A model generated the notes under the pieces. It had not been told where the DNA came from and did not search any database. It saw only the letters and a program-made list of their open reading frames with translations. 64,000 nucleotides of DNA from Ruegeria sp. ANG-S4. Its GTDB lineage: Bacteria; Pseudomonadota; Alphaproteobacteria; Rhodobacterales; Rhodobacteraceae. Of this stretch, positions 1-8,760 are shown piece by piece. Both the position numbers and the translations under genes were made by a program. The stretch is from contig NZ_JWLK01000006.1 of NCBI RefSeq assembly GCF_000814005.1, positions 248,001 to 312,000 on the forward strand. The letters run 5' to 3'. Each line of letters starts with the position of its first letter. The first letter of the stretch is position 1.

Positions 1-1
1 G

Positions 2-265
2 GAATTGCGGCCTCAGATCGACCAGCTGGACCGCCAATTGATCGAGTTGTTGGTGACGCGCGCAGGCTACATTGACCGCGCGTCCGAGCTGAAACCCGGC
101 GAGGGGCTTCCCGCCCGTATCCCGGATCGCGTCGAAGAGGTGGTGCAGCGCGTGCGAAAGCGGTCTGACGAGCTTGGGATGGACCCCGATCTTGCCGAAA
201 GCCTCTGGCGCATCTTGATAGATTGGTCGATCGCGCGCGAAGAACGTGTGCTCGGCACCGAGTGA
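2..265 (+). CDS. Chorismate mutase, AroQ type (5'-truncated by window edge)
   Basis: The product converts chorismate to prephenate on the way to phenylalanine and tyrosine. The reading frame is open to the window edge; the first codons read Glu-Leu-Arg-Pro, so the true start lies upstream and only about 87 residues are visible. The visible part has the all-helical AroQ pattern: an amphipathic first helix with QIDQLDRQLIELL, then a helix with the DRVEEVV motif that supplies active-site Arg and Glu in this family, and a C-terminal helix. It is a short single-domain enzyme, not fused to prephenate dehydratase. folD follows 56 bp downstream on the same strand. Confidence 0.82.
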   Translation, partial: ELRPQIDQLDRQLIELLVTRAGYIDRASELKPGEGLPARIPDRVEEVVQRVRKRSDELGMDPDLAESLWRILIDWSIAREERVLGTE

Positions 266-321
266 CTGACTGACCGGGCGGCCTGTACGCCCGATCCGTT
301 TTTGAAAGAAGGGATCGAAGA

Positions 322-1212
322 ATGGTAGCCCAGGTTATTGACGGTAAGGCTTTTGCCGCAAAAGTGCGCGCGCAGGTGGCCGATCAGGTCGCCAAACTGA
401 AAGAAGAGAGCGGGATAACTCCCGGCCTTGCCGTGGTTTTGGTGGGTGAAGACCCGGCAAGCCAGGTTTACGTACGCTCGAAAGGCAAGCAGACCGTCGA
501 GGTCGGCATGAACTCTTATGAGCACAAGCTGGACGCCGAAACCTCGGAAGAAGACCTGCTGGCGTTGATCGACAAGCTGAACAACGATCCAGCCGTTCAC
601 GGCATTCTGGTCCAGCTGCCTCTGCCCAAACACCTGAACGAAGATCTGGTGATCAACTCGATCGATCCGGCAAAGGATGTTGACGGCTTTCATATTTCCA
701 ATGTCGGCCTGCTGGGTACAGGGCAAAAGTCGATGGTTCCGTGCACACCGCTGGGCTGCCTGATGATGCTGCGCGACCATCATGGGTCATTGTCGGGAAT
801 GGACGCGGTGGTCATTGGCCGCTCGAACATTGTCGGCAAGCCGATGGCGCAACTTCTGCTGGGTGACAGCTGCACCGTGACAATCGCGCATTCGCGCACA
901 AAGGACCTGCCCGACGTGGTACGGCGCGCGGATATTGTTGTGGCGGCTGTTGGTCGCCCCGAGATGGTGCCGGGTGACTGGATCAAGGAAGGCGCCACCG
1001 TGATCGATGTAGGCATCAACCGGATTGAGCGCGACGGTAAGAACAAGCTGGTCGGCGACGTTGATTATGCCAGCGCGGCTGAGCGTGCAGGTGCCATCAC
1101 CCCGGTGCCTGGCGGTGTCGGTCCGATGACGATTGCCTGCCTGCTGGCCAATACTCTGACCGCGTGTTGCCGCGCCAATGGCCTGCCCGAGCCGGAAGGC
1201 CTCACTGCCTAG
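322..1212 (+). CDS. folD: Bifunctional methylenetetrahydrofolate dehydrogenase / methenyltetrahydrofolate cyclohydrolase
   Basis: FolD interconverts 5,10-methylene-THF, 5,10-methenyl-THF and 10-formyl-THF with NADP in the cytosol, feeding purine and formyl-Met synthesis. The 296-residue length is normal. Visible signatures are the YVRSK motif with Tyr50 and Lys54, ILVQLPLP at about 95-102, the DKDVDGFH-like segment KDVDGFH near 118, the Rossmann motif [11 protein letters not shown] at 164-174, and [10 protein letters not shown] near the C-terminus. The ATG at 322 follows an AAGAAGGGA-type Shine-Dalgarno stretch. It ends just before a strong rho-independent terminator at 1246. Confidence 0.97.
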   Translation: MVAQVIDGKAFAAKVRAQVADQVAKLKEESGITPGLAVVLVGEDPASQVYVRSKGKQTVEVGMNSYEHKLDAETSEEDLLALIDKLNNDPAVHGILVQLPLPKHLNEDLVINSIDPAKDVDGFHISNVGLLGTGQKSMVPCTPLGCLMMLRDHHGSLSGMDAVVIGRSNIVGKPMAQLLLGDSCTVTIAHSRTKDLPDVVRRADIVVAAVGRPEMVPGDWIKEGATVIDVGINRIERDGKNKLVGDVDYASAAERAGAITPVPGGVGPMTIACLLANTLTACCRANGLPEPEGLTA

Positions 1213-1245
1213 TTCGACGGTGCGTTCTTAGTATCGGAAAATTTG

Positions 1246-1285
1246 AAAGGGGCTGAAAGGCGAGCGCGCTTTTCAGCCCCTTTTT
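1246..1285 (+). terminator. Rho-independent terminator after folD
   Basis: A perfect stem pairs GGGGCTGAAA (1249-1258) with TTTCAGCCCC (1271-1280), extended by AAA/TTT outside, and is followed by a run of five T residues at 1281-1285. It ends the folD transcript. Confidence 0.9.
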
Positions 1286-1419
1286 GTTGTGTTCACACTT
1301 CTATGAGTTCGCGCAATTGAGGCTTTGACTGACCACAAACGAGTGATAAGCATTAATTCCCAAATGGTTAGGTCGAAAGAGGCAGGCCGAAACTGATCAG
1401 GCTGAATTCGGGAAGGCGT

Positions 1420-2169
1420 GTGGTAACAAGTTTTAAGTCCGTGGCGGAGCGTGTTCTTGCCCTGTGCAGCCCACAACGCGTGGTTGCGGGTCTCGTTTTC
1501 ATTCCACTTTTGGCGTTTTCATTTGCCCCTTTTCGGGACATGGCGCTGTCTTTTCCGCAACGGCTTGTTTTCTGGACCGGTGTCATGGCCCTCGCGCTTG
1601 CAGTAACCTGGGCAGCGGGACGGTTGGTTCATATGCGTTTGCATCAACGTGGGGTGATCATTCGGGATGCCGTATTCGCCATTGTGATTCTAACTCTGTT
1701 TGCGCCTGCCTTGTGGGTGTTTGCTTGGTTGGTGTTTTCTTTCGGCGGGCAGGATGCGCCAAGCCTCTCGACAGTTCTTCCTTACGGAGCGCTCTTTGCA
1801 ACCGGTCTGTTGTTGATCCGACATCGGGAGTTTGAAGCTGTTGAGCCCCCTCAGCCGCACCCGAGGCTTTACCAACGTTTGCCCGAGGGGTTCAGCGGTC
1901 AAGTCTACCGCCTGACAGTCAGAAATCACCATGTTGACGTTGTGACTTCCCAAGGCACGTTTACAATCCGATCAAGGTTCACTGACGCAATTGCCGAGAT
2001 GGAACCTGAACCCGGTCACTGCGCACACCGATCACATTGGGTGACACGGGCGGCCATTGCCGAGGTTAAACGGCAAAAGGGCAAGACCTTTCTGCTGCTA
2101 TGCAACGGTGATGAAGTCCCCGTCAGCCGAAAGTACCATCCCGGGCTGGAAGAGGCGGGCGTCGTTTAG
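1420..2169 (+). CDS. Membrane-anchored LytTR-family DNA-binding protein
   Basis: A 249-residue protein with two halves. Residues about 20-135 hold four hydrophobic helices (around 22-40, 48-66, 82-108 and 117-133). Residues about 155-245 match the LytTR fold: a start like LYRLTVRNHHVDVVTS, the FTIRSRFTDAIAEME strand-helix, the HWVTRAAIAEV segment and a final VPVSRKYHPGLEE, which resembles the RxH/SRxY region of LytTR domains. LytTR domains bind DNA; tethering to the membrane suggests a one-component sensor acting at the inner membrane, which is inference. Start is GTG at 1420; no strong Shine-Dalgarno is seen. The neighbour pdeM is convergent, 7 bp away. Target genes cannot be read from the sequence. 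Confidence 0.8.
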   Translation: MVTSFKSVAERVLALCSPQRVVAGLVFIPLLAFSFAPFRDMALSFPQRLVFWTGVMALALAVTWAAGRLVHMRLHQRGVIIRDAVFAIVILTLFAPALWVFAWLVFSFGGQDAPSLSTVLPYGALFATGLLLIRHREFEAVEPPQPHPRLYQRLPEGFSGQVYRLTVRNHHVDVVTSQGTFTIRSRFTDAIAEMEPEPGHCAHRSHWVTRAAIAEVKRQKGKTFLLLCNGDEVPVSRKYHPGLEEAGVV

Positions 2170-2176
2170 CAACAAC

Positions 2177-2839
2177 TCATCGCGGCATTGGCAGAACGCG
2201 TGGCTGCGCACCCGTAAGAATGGCTCTGGCGTTAGGCTCCATCAGCGTGGCAAGCGCGTCTTCCGAGCTGAAAAGACCTCCGGTATAGGTGCCATAGGCG
2301 GGCAGTATAAGGCGCTTGCGATCCACCAGAAATGCGGAACGGGTGATCGAACGCCCCCGCGTTTGCACCTTGGCTTTGGGGTGATAGTGGCCCGAGATTT
2401 CCCCGCAGCCGTCCGGCTGTGCGATATGGCGAAAGGTCAGCGGGCCACAGGTCCACTCTGCCAAATGCGCGCCGCCCAGATCAACCGGGCCGGGGTCATG
2501 GTTGCCCTCGATCCAGATCCAGCGACGCCCCGCTTGCAGCACCGTGATTTGCATCCGGTCATCTGGTGTCAGCGCTTGTGATGCATCGAGATCGTCAAAA
2601 CTATCCCCAAGGCACACAACGGTCGTTGCTGCGCTGACGTCCAGATCAGTTGCCAACCGCGTCAGCGTCTCGCGGCTGTCATATGGGGGCAGAACCTGAC
2701 CACTGCGCCGCGCAATCCGCTCGGACTTGCCCAGATGCAAATCTGAAACACATAACAAGCGCTGGTCCGGCCACCAAAGCGCGCCGGTGCCAAAGGCCGA
2801 CAACCTTTGCCCACTGAATTCAAAATCGCAAGCGTTCAT
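2177..2839 (-). CDS. pdeM: Ligase-associated DNA damage response endonuclease PdeM
   Basis: A calcineurin-like metallophosphoesterase of 220 residues. Metal-binding motifs are visible in order: SDLHLG with Asp33 and His35, GDSFDD at about 77-82, GNHD near 112 and GHYHPK near 150. The family is found next to an Lhr-like DEXH helicase and, in many genomes, an ATP-dependent DNA ligase and an exonuclease; it is thought to act in DNA repair. Here it lies 39 bp downstream of the helicase on the same strand, but no ligase or exonuclease gene is adjacent. Family-level function is known by association rather than by a described substrate. Confidence 0.9.
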   Translation of the reverse strand: MNACDFEFSGQRLSAFGTGALWWPDQRLLCVSDLHLGKSERIARRSGQVLPPYDSRETLTRLATDLDVSAATTVVCLGDSFDDLDASQALTPDDRMQITVLQAGRRWIWIEGNHDPGPVDLGGAHLAEWTCGPLTFRHIAQPDGCGEISGHYHPKAKVQTRGRSITRSAFLVDRKRLILPAYGTYTGGLFSSEDALATLMEPNARAILTGAQPRVLPMPR

Positions 2840-2878
2840 GGTCTGTTCTTCGCGCGTTCCCGACCGCTTTGCAAGGGC

Positions 2879-5290
2879 TCAATCAGGAACCAATCCAGCC
2901 TCTTGCAGAAGGCGCGCACTTTCTTCGGCCAACAGACGTTCCTCGGCGGCTCCTTTGACGGGTACTTTCCCGACTTCAAGAAACAACGGTGCCGAAAGGG
3001 GAGAAAGTCGATCCAGGCGAAGTAGATCAATCCGCCCCTCGATCCGCGCAAGCATTTCCTCAATCCGTCCGAAGTCGACCAGCCCGCGCATCGCTTCTTC
3101 GCGCGTTATCTGCATCAATAAATGGTCCGGGTCGTACTTCAAAAGCGTATCGTACAAAATATCGGACGAGAATGTCGCTTGCCGTCCGCTTTTGCGCTGC
3201 CCGCCAGTGTTCCGTTCGATCAACCCGGCGATTGTGGCCGAGGCGCGAAATGTGCGTTTCATTACCGCATTGCCAGCTAACCATGTTTCCAAACCCTCCC
3301 GCAGCGCCTTGGGTTCAAACAGCGGGCGGGGGTCTGTAACGGCATCCAAGCCCCAAATCAGTGTGGCATAATCGGTGGCGACAAACCCCAAAGGGGCCAG
3401 CCCGGTTTCTTCCATGCGTTTCGTCAACAACAAACCAAGCGTTTGCTGTGCATTGCGACCGGCAAAGCCATACACGCAAAGATGCTCGCGCCCGTCGCTG
3501 GGAAAGCTTTCGACCAGCAGGCGATCGCGGCGCGGCAGGCGGGAAATGCTGCGTTGCAACGCCAACCACTCGGCTGTGTGACGCGGAAGTTGGGACCAAT
3601 CCGGTTGGGCAAACATACGCAGGATACGGTCGCTAAGTTGCGTTGAAGTGGCAAATTTCGTGCCCGAAAATGTTGCGATCTTGGGCTTGCGGTCGGCGCG
3701 GCGGCTGACCTCGACCACCATTTCGCGCAGCCCCTCGTATCGGACGATCTGGCCGCCAATCAAAAAGGTATCGCCGGGTGTCAATGAGGCGGCAAACGCC
3801 TCTTCAACCTCACCCAGCGGCTTTCCCCCGCGATTGCGTTTCAGTCGGACCTTTAGTGTATCGGTGTCCTGTATCGTGCCCAAATTCATGCGAATGCGTT
3901 GCGCCGCGCGCGGGTCGCGCAGTTGCCAGTTCCCATCCGGGCGTTTTTGTAGGCGCTGCCACCGGTCATAGGCACGCAAAGCGTACCCACCGGTTGCACA
4001 AAACTCCAAACAAGCATCAAATTCAGAGCGTCTGAGCCCTGCGTAGGGTCCGGCTGAGGCAAGTTCTGCAAACAGTGTATCCGCGTTAAACGGGCCGGCA
4101 GCAGCCGCGATCAGGATATGCTGGCATAGCACGTCGCGCGGACCGGGGCCGCGGGGATCACCGTCCAACTCATGCGCTTTTGCAGCTTCAAGGGCCGCCA
4201 CGCATTCGACCACTTCGAACCGATTGGCAGGTACCAGCAGGGCCTTTGACGGTGCATTGTACTTATGGTTCGCGCGGCCAATCCGCTGAACCAACCGCTT
4301 TACGTTCTTTGGGGCCCCGATCTGGATCACCAGATCGACATCGCCCCAGTCGATGCCCAGATCAAGACTGCCGGTGCAGACGATGGCCCGCAGGTCACCG
4401 CGCACCATTGCGGCCTCAACCCGCTCTCTCTGTTGCCTGTCCAAACTGCCGTGGTGGATCCCGATAGGCAGAGCGTCTTCATTGGCAAGCCAGAGATTGT
4501 GAAAGAAAATCTCGGCCTGGGCACGGGTGTTGTGAAATATCAGCGTGGTTTTGTGCCGTCTGATCTGTTCCAGAACTGCGGGGATCGCATAGGCTGCGCC
4601 GCCACCGGACCACGGCGGCATTTCCTCTGTTTCGAGCATCCGGATATCAGGGTCAGGACCGGGATCTGCCTGAATGACGCGACAAGGGTCCGGGTGCCGG
4701 GCCAGCAACCGGGCGATGGCTTCGGGGTCCTCGACAGTTGCAGACAGGCCAACCCGGCGCAATGTCGGACGCAGACTTTGCAGCCGTGCCAACGCAAGCA
4801 TCAATTGATCTCCGCGTTTGCTTTCTGCAAGCGCATGAATTTCATCAACGATGACGCGCTCGACACCCTGAAACATGTGCTGCGCGTCCTCGTATGAGGT
4901 CAACAAAGCAAGGCTTTCGGGCGTGGTCAGCAGAATATGCGGGGGGTCCGCACGCTGGCGTTTCTTTTGTGTGGCCGAGGTGTCGCCTGTTCTGTCCTCA
5001 ATCCGAATTGGCAGGCCGATTTCGTCCACCGGGATGCGCAGATTGCGCCGGATGTCAGCCGCCAGGGCCTTGAGCGGTGAGACATAAATTGTGTGAAGGC
5101 CAGAATGTGTGCCACCTGCCAGTTCGGCCAAAGACGGGAGAAAACCCGCCATGGTCTTGCCACCACCGGTCGGCGCGATCAGCACCGTCGCCGGGTCAAT
5201 TGCCCGGTCGAACATTTCCTGCTGATGCGGATGGATGGACCAGTCTTTGGTGCTAAACCAATCGACGATCCGGTCGGGAATCTGCGTCAT
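2879..5290 (-). CDS. Ligase-associated DNA damage response DEXH-box helicase
   Basis: An 803-residue superfamily 2 helicase related to Lhr. Walker A APTGGGKT lies at 39-46, the DEIH box at 149-152, LSATVEDP near 188, the C-terminal RecA-like domain has IHHGSLDRQQRE and QRIGRANH (motif VI), and a long winged-helix/Lhr-type C-terminal region follows. Family members unwind DNA or RNA-DNA hybrids with ATP. It forms an operon with pdeM. The ATG at 5290 starts MTQIPDR; the gene is separated by 40 bp from the end of the AAA+ ATPase gene on the same strand. Confidence 0.92.
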   Translation of the reverse strand: MTQIPDRIVDWFSTKDWSIHPHQQEMFDRAIDPATVLIAPTGGGKTMAGFLPSLAELAGGTHSGLHTIYVSPLKALAADIRRNLRIPVDEIGLPIRIEDRTGDTSATQKKRQRADPPHILLTTPESLALLTSYEDAQHMFQGVERVIVDEIHALAESKRGDQLMLALARLQSLRPTLRRVGLSATVEDPEAIARLLARHPDPCRVIQADPGPDPDIRMLETEEMPPWSGGGAAYAIPAVLEQIRRHKTTLIFHNTRAQAEIFFHNLWLANEDALPIGIHHGSLDRQQRERVEAAMVRGDLRAIVCTGSLDLGIDWGDVDLVIQIGAPKNVKRLVQRIGRANHKYNAPSKALLVPANRFEVVECVAALEAAKAHELDGDPRGPGPRDVLCQHILIAAAAGPFNADTLFAELASAGPYAGLRRSEFDACLEFCATGGYALRAYDRWQRLQKRPDGNWQLRDPRAAQRIRMNLGTIQDTDTLKVRLKRNRGGKPLGEVEEAFAASLTPGDTFLIGGQIVRYEGLREMVVEVSRRADRKPKIATFSGTKFATSTQLSDRILRMFAQPDWSQLPRHTAEWLALQRSISRLPRRDRLLVESFPSDGREHLCVYGFAGRNAQQTLGLLLTKRMEETGLAPLGFVATDYATLIWGLDAVTDPRPLFEPKALREGLETWLAGNAVMKRTFRASATIAGLIERNTGGQRKSGRQATFSSDILYDTLLKYDPDHLLMQITREEAMRGLVDFGRIEEMLARIEGRIDLLRLDRLSPLSAPLFLEVGKVPVKGAAEERLLAEESARLLQEAGLVPD

Positions 5291-5330
5291 GAACGCAGAT
5301 TACCCGTCTCAAGGCCGGAATGGCATGGCG

Positions 5331-6638
5331 TTATTTTACGATTTTTTCGTCTTTGACGAACATGTTGGCCCAGGCGCGATCAATCAAATCGGGGCTCATC
5401 TGATAGGGGATACCCTCAAACTCGCAAATTGAAATCATCTGGTCGATCAGGAAGATCGGCTGATAGTTCGCGTAAATATTGTTGATGGTCGGATATTTGA
5501 CCTTCAACAGGTGCACCAACGCGGACTCGTCCAGCGGCATGCCGCGTTTGCGGGCCACCATGGCGAAGATTTTCAAGAAGTTCTCTTGGTTCGGGCCGTC
5601 GATCTTGATCTTGAAGAAGATCCGGCGCAGGGCCGCTTGGTCAAAGATTTCGTTCGGATGGAAGTTGGTCGAGAAGATGACCAGTGTATCGAAAGGAACT
5701 TCGAACTTCTCGCCGGACTGCAGACCGAGAATGTCCTTGCTTTCTTCCAGCGGAACAATCCAGCGGTTGATGAGTGCCTGCGGCGGCTCTTGCTGACGAC
5801 CAAGGTCGTCCACGATAAAGATGCCGCCGGTTGATTTCAGCTGCAGCGGCGCCTGATACGTCCGTGCGGTAGGATTGTAGACCAAGTCCAACATGCTCAA
5901 CGACAATTCACCACCGGTTACCACGGTTGGGCGCTCGCACTGCACATACCGCGTGTCGAACCGCTTGCGCCGCCGCAGGCTGTTTGGGTCGTCGGCTTCC
6001 TGCTCGATCGCGGTGTGAACGATCGGGTCGTAGACGGTGATCACCTGACCGGCATATTCAATCGCGCGCGGCACATAGACGTTGTCACCCAGCGCATCAC
6101 GAATTCCGTTCGAGATCGAAGACTTACCATTCCCCGGAGGGCCATACATCAGGATTGAACGACCCGCGCTGACCGCGGGACCCAGATGATCCAGAAGGCT
6201 GTCTGGAAGAACCAGATGCCCCATCGCGCCGACCAATTGATCACGCGTGACCTGAATATTGCGGATTGACTGACGTTTGACCTGTTCTCGATAGACTTCA
6301 AGCGGGACGGGCATGGCCCCGAAATACTCGGACTGGCTGAGCGCATCCAACGCACGGGCTTTCCCGGCGTCGGTCAGCTGGTATCCCATTTCATTGCCGC
6401 TGTTGGCGTTCAGCGTACCTGTCGCCTCAAGCAGTTTTTGCTCGCGCGCCATGTCGACCAGTTCCTGCGTCACTGAGCCGGGCAGGCAAACCGCCTCGGC
6501 GATTTCTGACACGATATCAACGTTCTTGCGGAAGATCGTTTTTAAAAGAATGTCCCGCATCATCACCAGCGGAAGCCGCATTTCAGCCAGACCCTTGGGG
6601 GCAGGGGGGGCAATAACGGAACTGTTTTGCATATTCAT
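5331..6638 (-). CDS. AAA+ ATPase with N-terminal winged-helix-like region, at the end of the tad locus
   Basis: A 435-residue protein when started at the ATG for MNMQNSS (6638); a GTG seven codons upstream (6659) is possible. The N-terminal part (about 15-90) looks like a winged helix (ILLKTIFRKNVDIVSEIAEA, then a Q-ELVDMAREQKLLEA segment). A P-loop GPPGNGKSS lies about residue 165, a Walker B FIVDDLGRQ near 274, and a sensor motif FSTNFHP near 323. Similar ATPases sit beside tad loci in many alphaproteobacteria, but their role is not defined. It might be a regulator or remodelling factor for the pilus; that is inference from position and fold. Confidence 0.8.
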   Translation of the reverse strand: MNMQNSSVIAPPAPKGLAEMRLPLVMMRDILLKTIFRKNVDIVSEIAEAVCLPGSVTQELVDMAREQKLLEATGTLNANSGNEMGYQLTDAGKARALDALSQSEYFGAMPVPLEVYREQVKRQSIRNIQVTRDQLVGAMGHLVLPDSLLDHLGPAVSAGRSILMYGPPGNGKSSISNGIRDALGDNVYVPRAIEYAGQVITVYDPIVHTAIEQEADDPNSLRRRKRFDTRYVQCERPTVVTGGELSLSMLDLVYNPTARTYQAPLQLKSTGGIFIVDDLGRQQEPPQALINRWIVPLEESKDILGLQSGEKFEVPFDTLVIFSTNFHPNEIFDQAALRRIFFKIKIDGPNQENFLKIFAMVARKRGMPLDESALVHLLKVKYPTINNIYANYQPIFLIDQMISICEFEGIPYQMSPDLIDRAWANMFVKDEKIVK

Positions 6639-6755
6639 GAGCGTTGCTCGTCTATCCACATATCACGCCAAATGCCCAAAGTCGGGCTTCTTGCCCAAAA
6701 TTTGGCCCGCCTTTGTGGCAGCACCAAGGCACAGGCGTGGCGCACAGATGATTGT

Positions 6756-7301
6756 TTACGAGCCGTAAATAATGCCCAAAATCAGATACATGCTAAGGCA
6801 CCCGGCAAGAGTTAACCCCATCGGGAACTTTTTGCCGCGGTCCCAGCTTTTCCAATGCGGGGCAATCTGGCGCAAGGCCGTATGCTTGGCCAGACGATGA
6901 GCAGCGACCGAGCCCAGTGTTGAGGCCATCAATATCATCATGACGGCCAGGAAATCTCCGGTCCAAATGAACGGTGAAGCGGCAGCGCAGAACTTGGCAT
7001 CGCCAGCCCCCATGGCCCCGGCAGCGTTCAAAATGATCCCCACAAGCAAAACCACGGGCACATGCAGCAGATGCCATGCGTAAGTCGGCAAAGCGAATGA
7101 CACCGGTCCAAAACTGCCCGGTGCCCACGGGCCGCTCCAGGGCGGCAGCACAAACAGGCCGACCACGACAAAAACCAGCAGCAATGCCTTGACCGCATGG
7201 TTTTTGATCCGCATCTCGCGCATATCTGTGAACGCGACGTACAGGCAGATCGGCAGCACGAATGGCAAAAACCACGCGGCCGCCGCTGCGGGGATTGTCA
7301 T
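6756..7301 (-). CDS. cpaA: Prepilin peptidase, CpaA/TadV family (A24)
   Basis: An inner-membrane aspartic protease that cleaves the leader from Flp prepilins. It is 181 residues with about five hydrophobic segments. The two catalytic aspartates are visible: Asp26 in FTDMREMRIKN and Asp102 in GAGDAKF, the A24 hallmark pair. As in other CpaA proteins the N-methylation domain of type II prepilin peptidases is absent. It follows the TPR lipoprotein gene with a 3 bp gap, so it is cotranscribed with the tad genes upstream. Confidence 0.95.
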   Translation of the reverse strand: MTIPAAAAAWFLPFVLPICLYVAFTDMREMRIKNHAVKALLLVFVVVGLFVLPPWSGPWAPGSFGPVSFALPTYAWHLLHVPVVLLVGIILNAAGAMGAGDAKFCAAASPFIWTGDFLAVMMILMASTLGSVAAHRLAKHTALRQIAPHWKSWDRGKKFPMGLTLAGCLSMYLILGIIYGS

Positions 7302-7304
7302 GAA

Positions 7305-8156
7305 TCAGGCTTCCTCAAGCGCGCGCAATGACCGAACAGCTTCGTCGTAATGCCGTGGATGCGTCGCGATGGCCTCGCGGAACAGGTTCTTTGCCGTGTT
7401 GAGATCGCCCTGCTTGACGGCGGAAATTCCCATCGTGTTCAACAGTTGGGCGCGCTCGACCTGGTTCATTGGGATAACCGGCATACCGTAATTGCCCTGC
7501 GCGCTGCGGACCAGAACCAGATTGTTCTTTGCGGTGAACAGGGTCTTGTCCTGACGGATCGCCTCGGTGAACAGGCGCTCGGCCTCGGCGTATTGGCCAC
7601 GTGTCATCTTGGAATAACCCCAGTTATTCATGACACCAGCGGGCCGCGTTGTCAGGCCGACAGCAGTTTCATAGAAATGGTCCGCTCGCTTCCAATCCTG
7701 TCTGGAGTCGGCGACCAGGGCTTCCAGCCTGTAGCGCTTGAATGTTTCGTAAGTTGGCGGGATTTTGTCCAGCGTCGCCTTGGCTTTGGTCCAATCGCCA
7801 CTGCGCACCAGTGCGTCGGCGTATTCGACCTTATCGGCGTTGTTGGTGCCACTCATTTCCGTGACGCGTTTCCAAGCGGCCGAGGCCTCGGTATTGCGCT
7901 TTGCGCGGGTCAGGCTGATGGCAAGACCCCGTTGCAAGTCGATGCGATCGGGGTTTTTCTGGACTGCGCCGTGGAAATAAGTCACCGCCTCATTCGGGTC
8001 TGCGGCGGTCAAAAGCACTTCGTTCAGGTTCGTTTCGTCGATGACGTTGACTTCCTGAAAGGTGCGTTCAACCTTTTCTTCCTCGGTTTCTTTTGCGCAA
8101 GCGGACAGGATAACCCCACACGCAACGACAGTCGGAATCAAGAAGGGGTGGCGCAT
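7305..8156 (-). CDS. tadD: TPR lipoprotein, TadD-like (first copy)
   Basis: A 283-residue lipoprotein: hydrophobic leader with lipobox VILSAC, acylated Cys at residue 20. Residues from about 50 to 270 carry tetratricopeptide repeats (for example the RIDLQRGLAISLTRAKR and WGYSKMTRGQYAEAERLF helices). TadD/Pilotin-like TPR lipoproteins help assemble the outer-membrane secretin of the Tad system. It lies between a second TPR lipoprotein gene and cpaA, all within 30 bp of each other. Confidence 0.88.
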   Translation of the reverse strand: MRHPFLIPTVVACGVILSACAKETEEEKVERTFQEVNVIDETNLNEVLLTAADPNEAVTYFHGAVQKNPDRIDLQRGLAISLTRAKRNTEASAAWKRVTEMSGTNNADKVEYADALVRSGDWTKAKATLDKIPPTYETFKRYRLEALVADSRQDWKRADHFYETAVGLTTRPAGVMNNWGYSKMTRGQYAEAERLFTEAIRQDKTLFTAKNNLVLVRSAQGNYGMPVIPMNQVERAQLLNTMGISAVKQGDLNTAKNLFREAIATHPRHYDEAVRSLRALEEA

Positions 8157-8186
8157 TTTTGCGTCCTTTACTGCTCTTAACCTCTG

Positions 8187-8756
8187 TTACTGGTTTTTGC
8201 GCAGCACGTATTCGCCGTCACCACGCCGTTCCAGCTCAAATTCTTGTTCTTGTGGCGTATTATTAACAGGATTTTCCATTTTTGCGAGTGCTAACCGCAG
8301 ATTGTCGCGGATTGCGTCACTTTCGCCATTGTCCAATGCGTAAGCCCGCCGAAACACCTGCGCAGCTTCGGAATACTGGCCGGTTTCCACCAGAAAGACA
8401 CCAAGGTTGTTCCACGCCACAGGCCATTCTGGATCGTCTTCAACGGCGCGGCGCAGAAGGGGTTCGGCCTGCCCGATGCGTCGCAAACCCAGGTTTGCGG
8501 TTCCAAGCGACGTCAGGATTTGCGGGGTCATACCCTGTTCCAACGCGGCCCGGGTAAACGCCTCGAGCGCAAGTTCGTATTCTCCGGCGGTCATAAGCCT
8601 GTTGCCGACCGTCACTTGGTCGACATTTGGATTGTCCAGATCGACGCCCGGAGCGAACGGGTTCTCCGGCAAGCTCGGTTCCGTGCAAGAAGCCACCAGG
8701 GCAAGAACCGTGGTGGCTTTGAGAATTTTGCGCAGGGCGCGACCTGCTGACTTCAT
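8187..8756 (-). CDS. TPR lipoprotein, TadD-like (second copy)
   Basis: A 189-residue lipoprotein when started at the ATG at 8756 (MKSAGRALRK), 4 bp after the tadC stop; an upstream in-frame start at 8786 would overlap tadC and spoil the leader. The lipobox LVASC puts the acylated Cys at residue 24. Residues about 50-160 hold three TPR units (AGEYELALEAF, ILTSLGTANLGLRR, AWNNLGVFLVETGQYSEAAQVF). Two TadD-like genes in tandem are common in Rhodobacterales tad loci; one may be the secretin pilotin. Confidence 0.87.
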   Translation of the reverse strand: MKSAGRALRKILKATTVLALVASCTEPSLPENPFAPGVDLDNPNVDQVTVGNRLMTAGEYELALEAFTRAALEQGMTPQILTSLGTANLGLRRIGQAEPLLRRAVEDDPEWPVAWNNLGVFLVETGQYSEAAQVFRRAYALDNGESDAIRDNLRLALAKMENPVNNTPQEQEFELERRGDGEYVLRKNQ

Positions 8757-8760
8757 GTGT

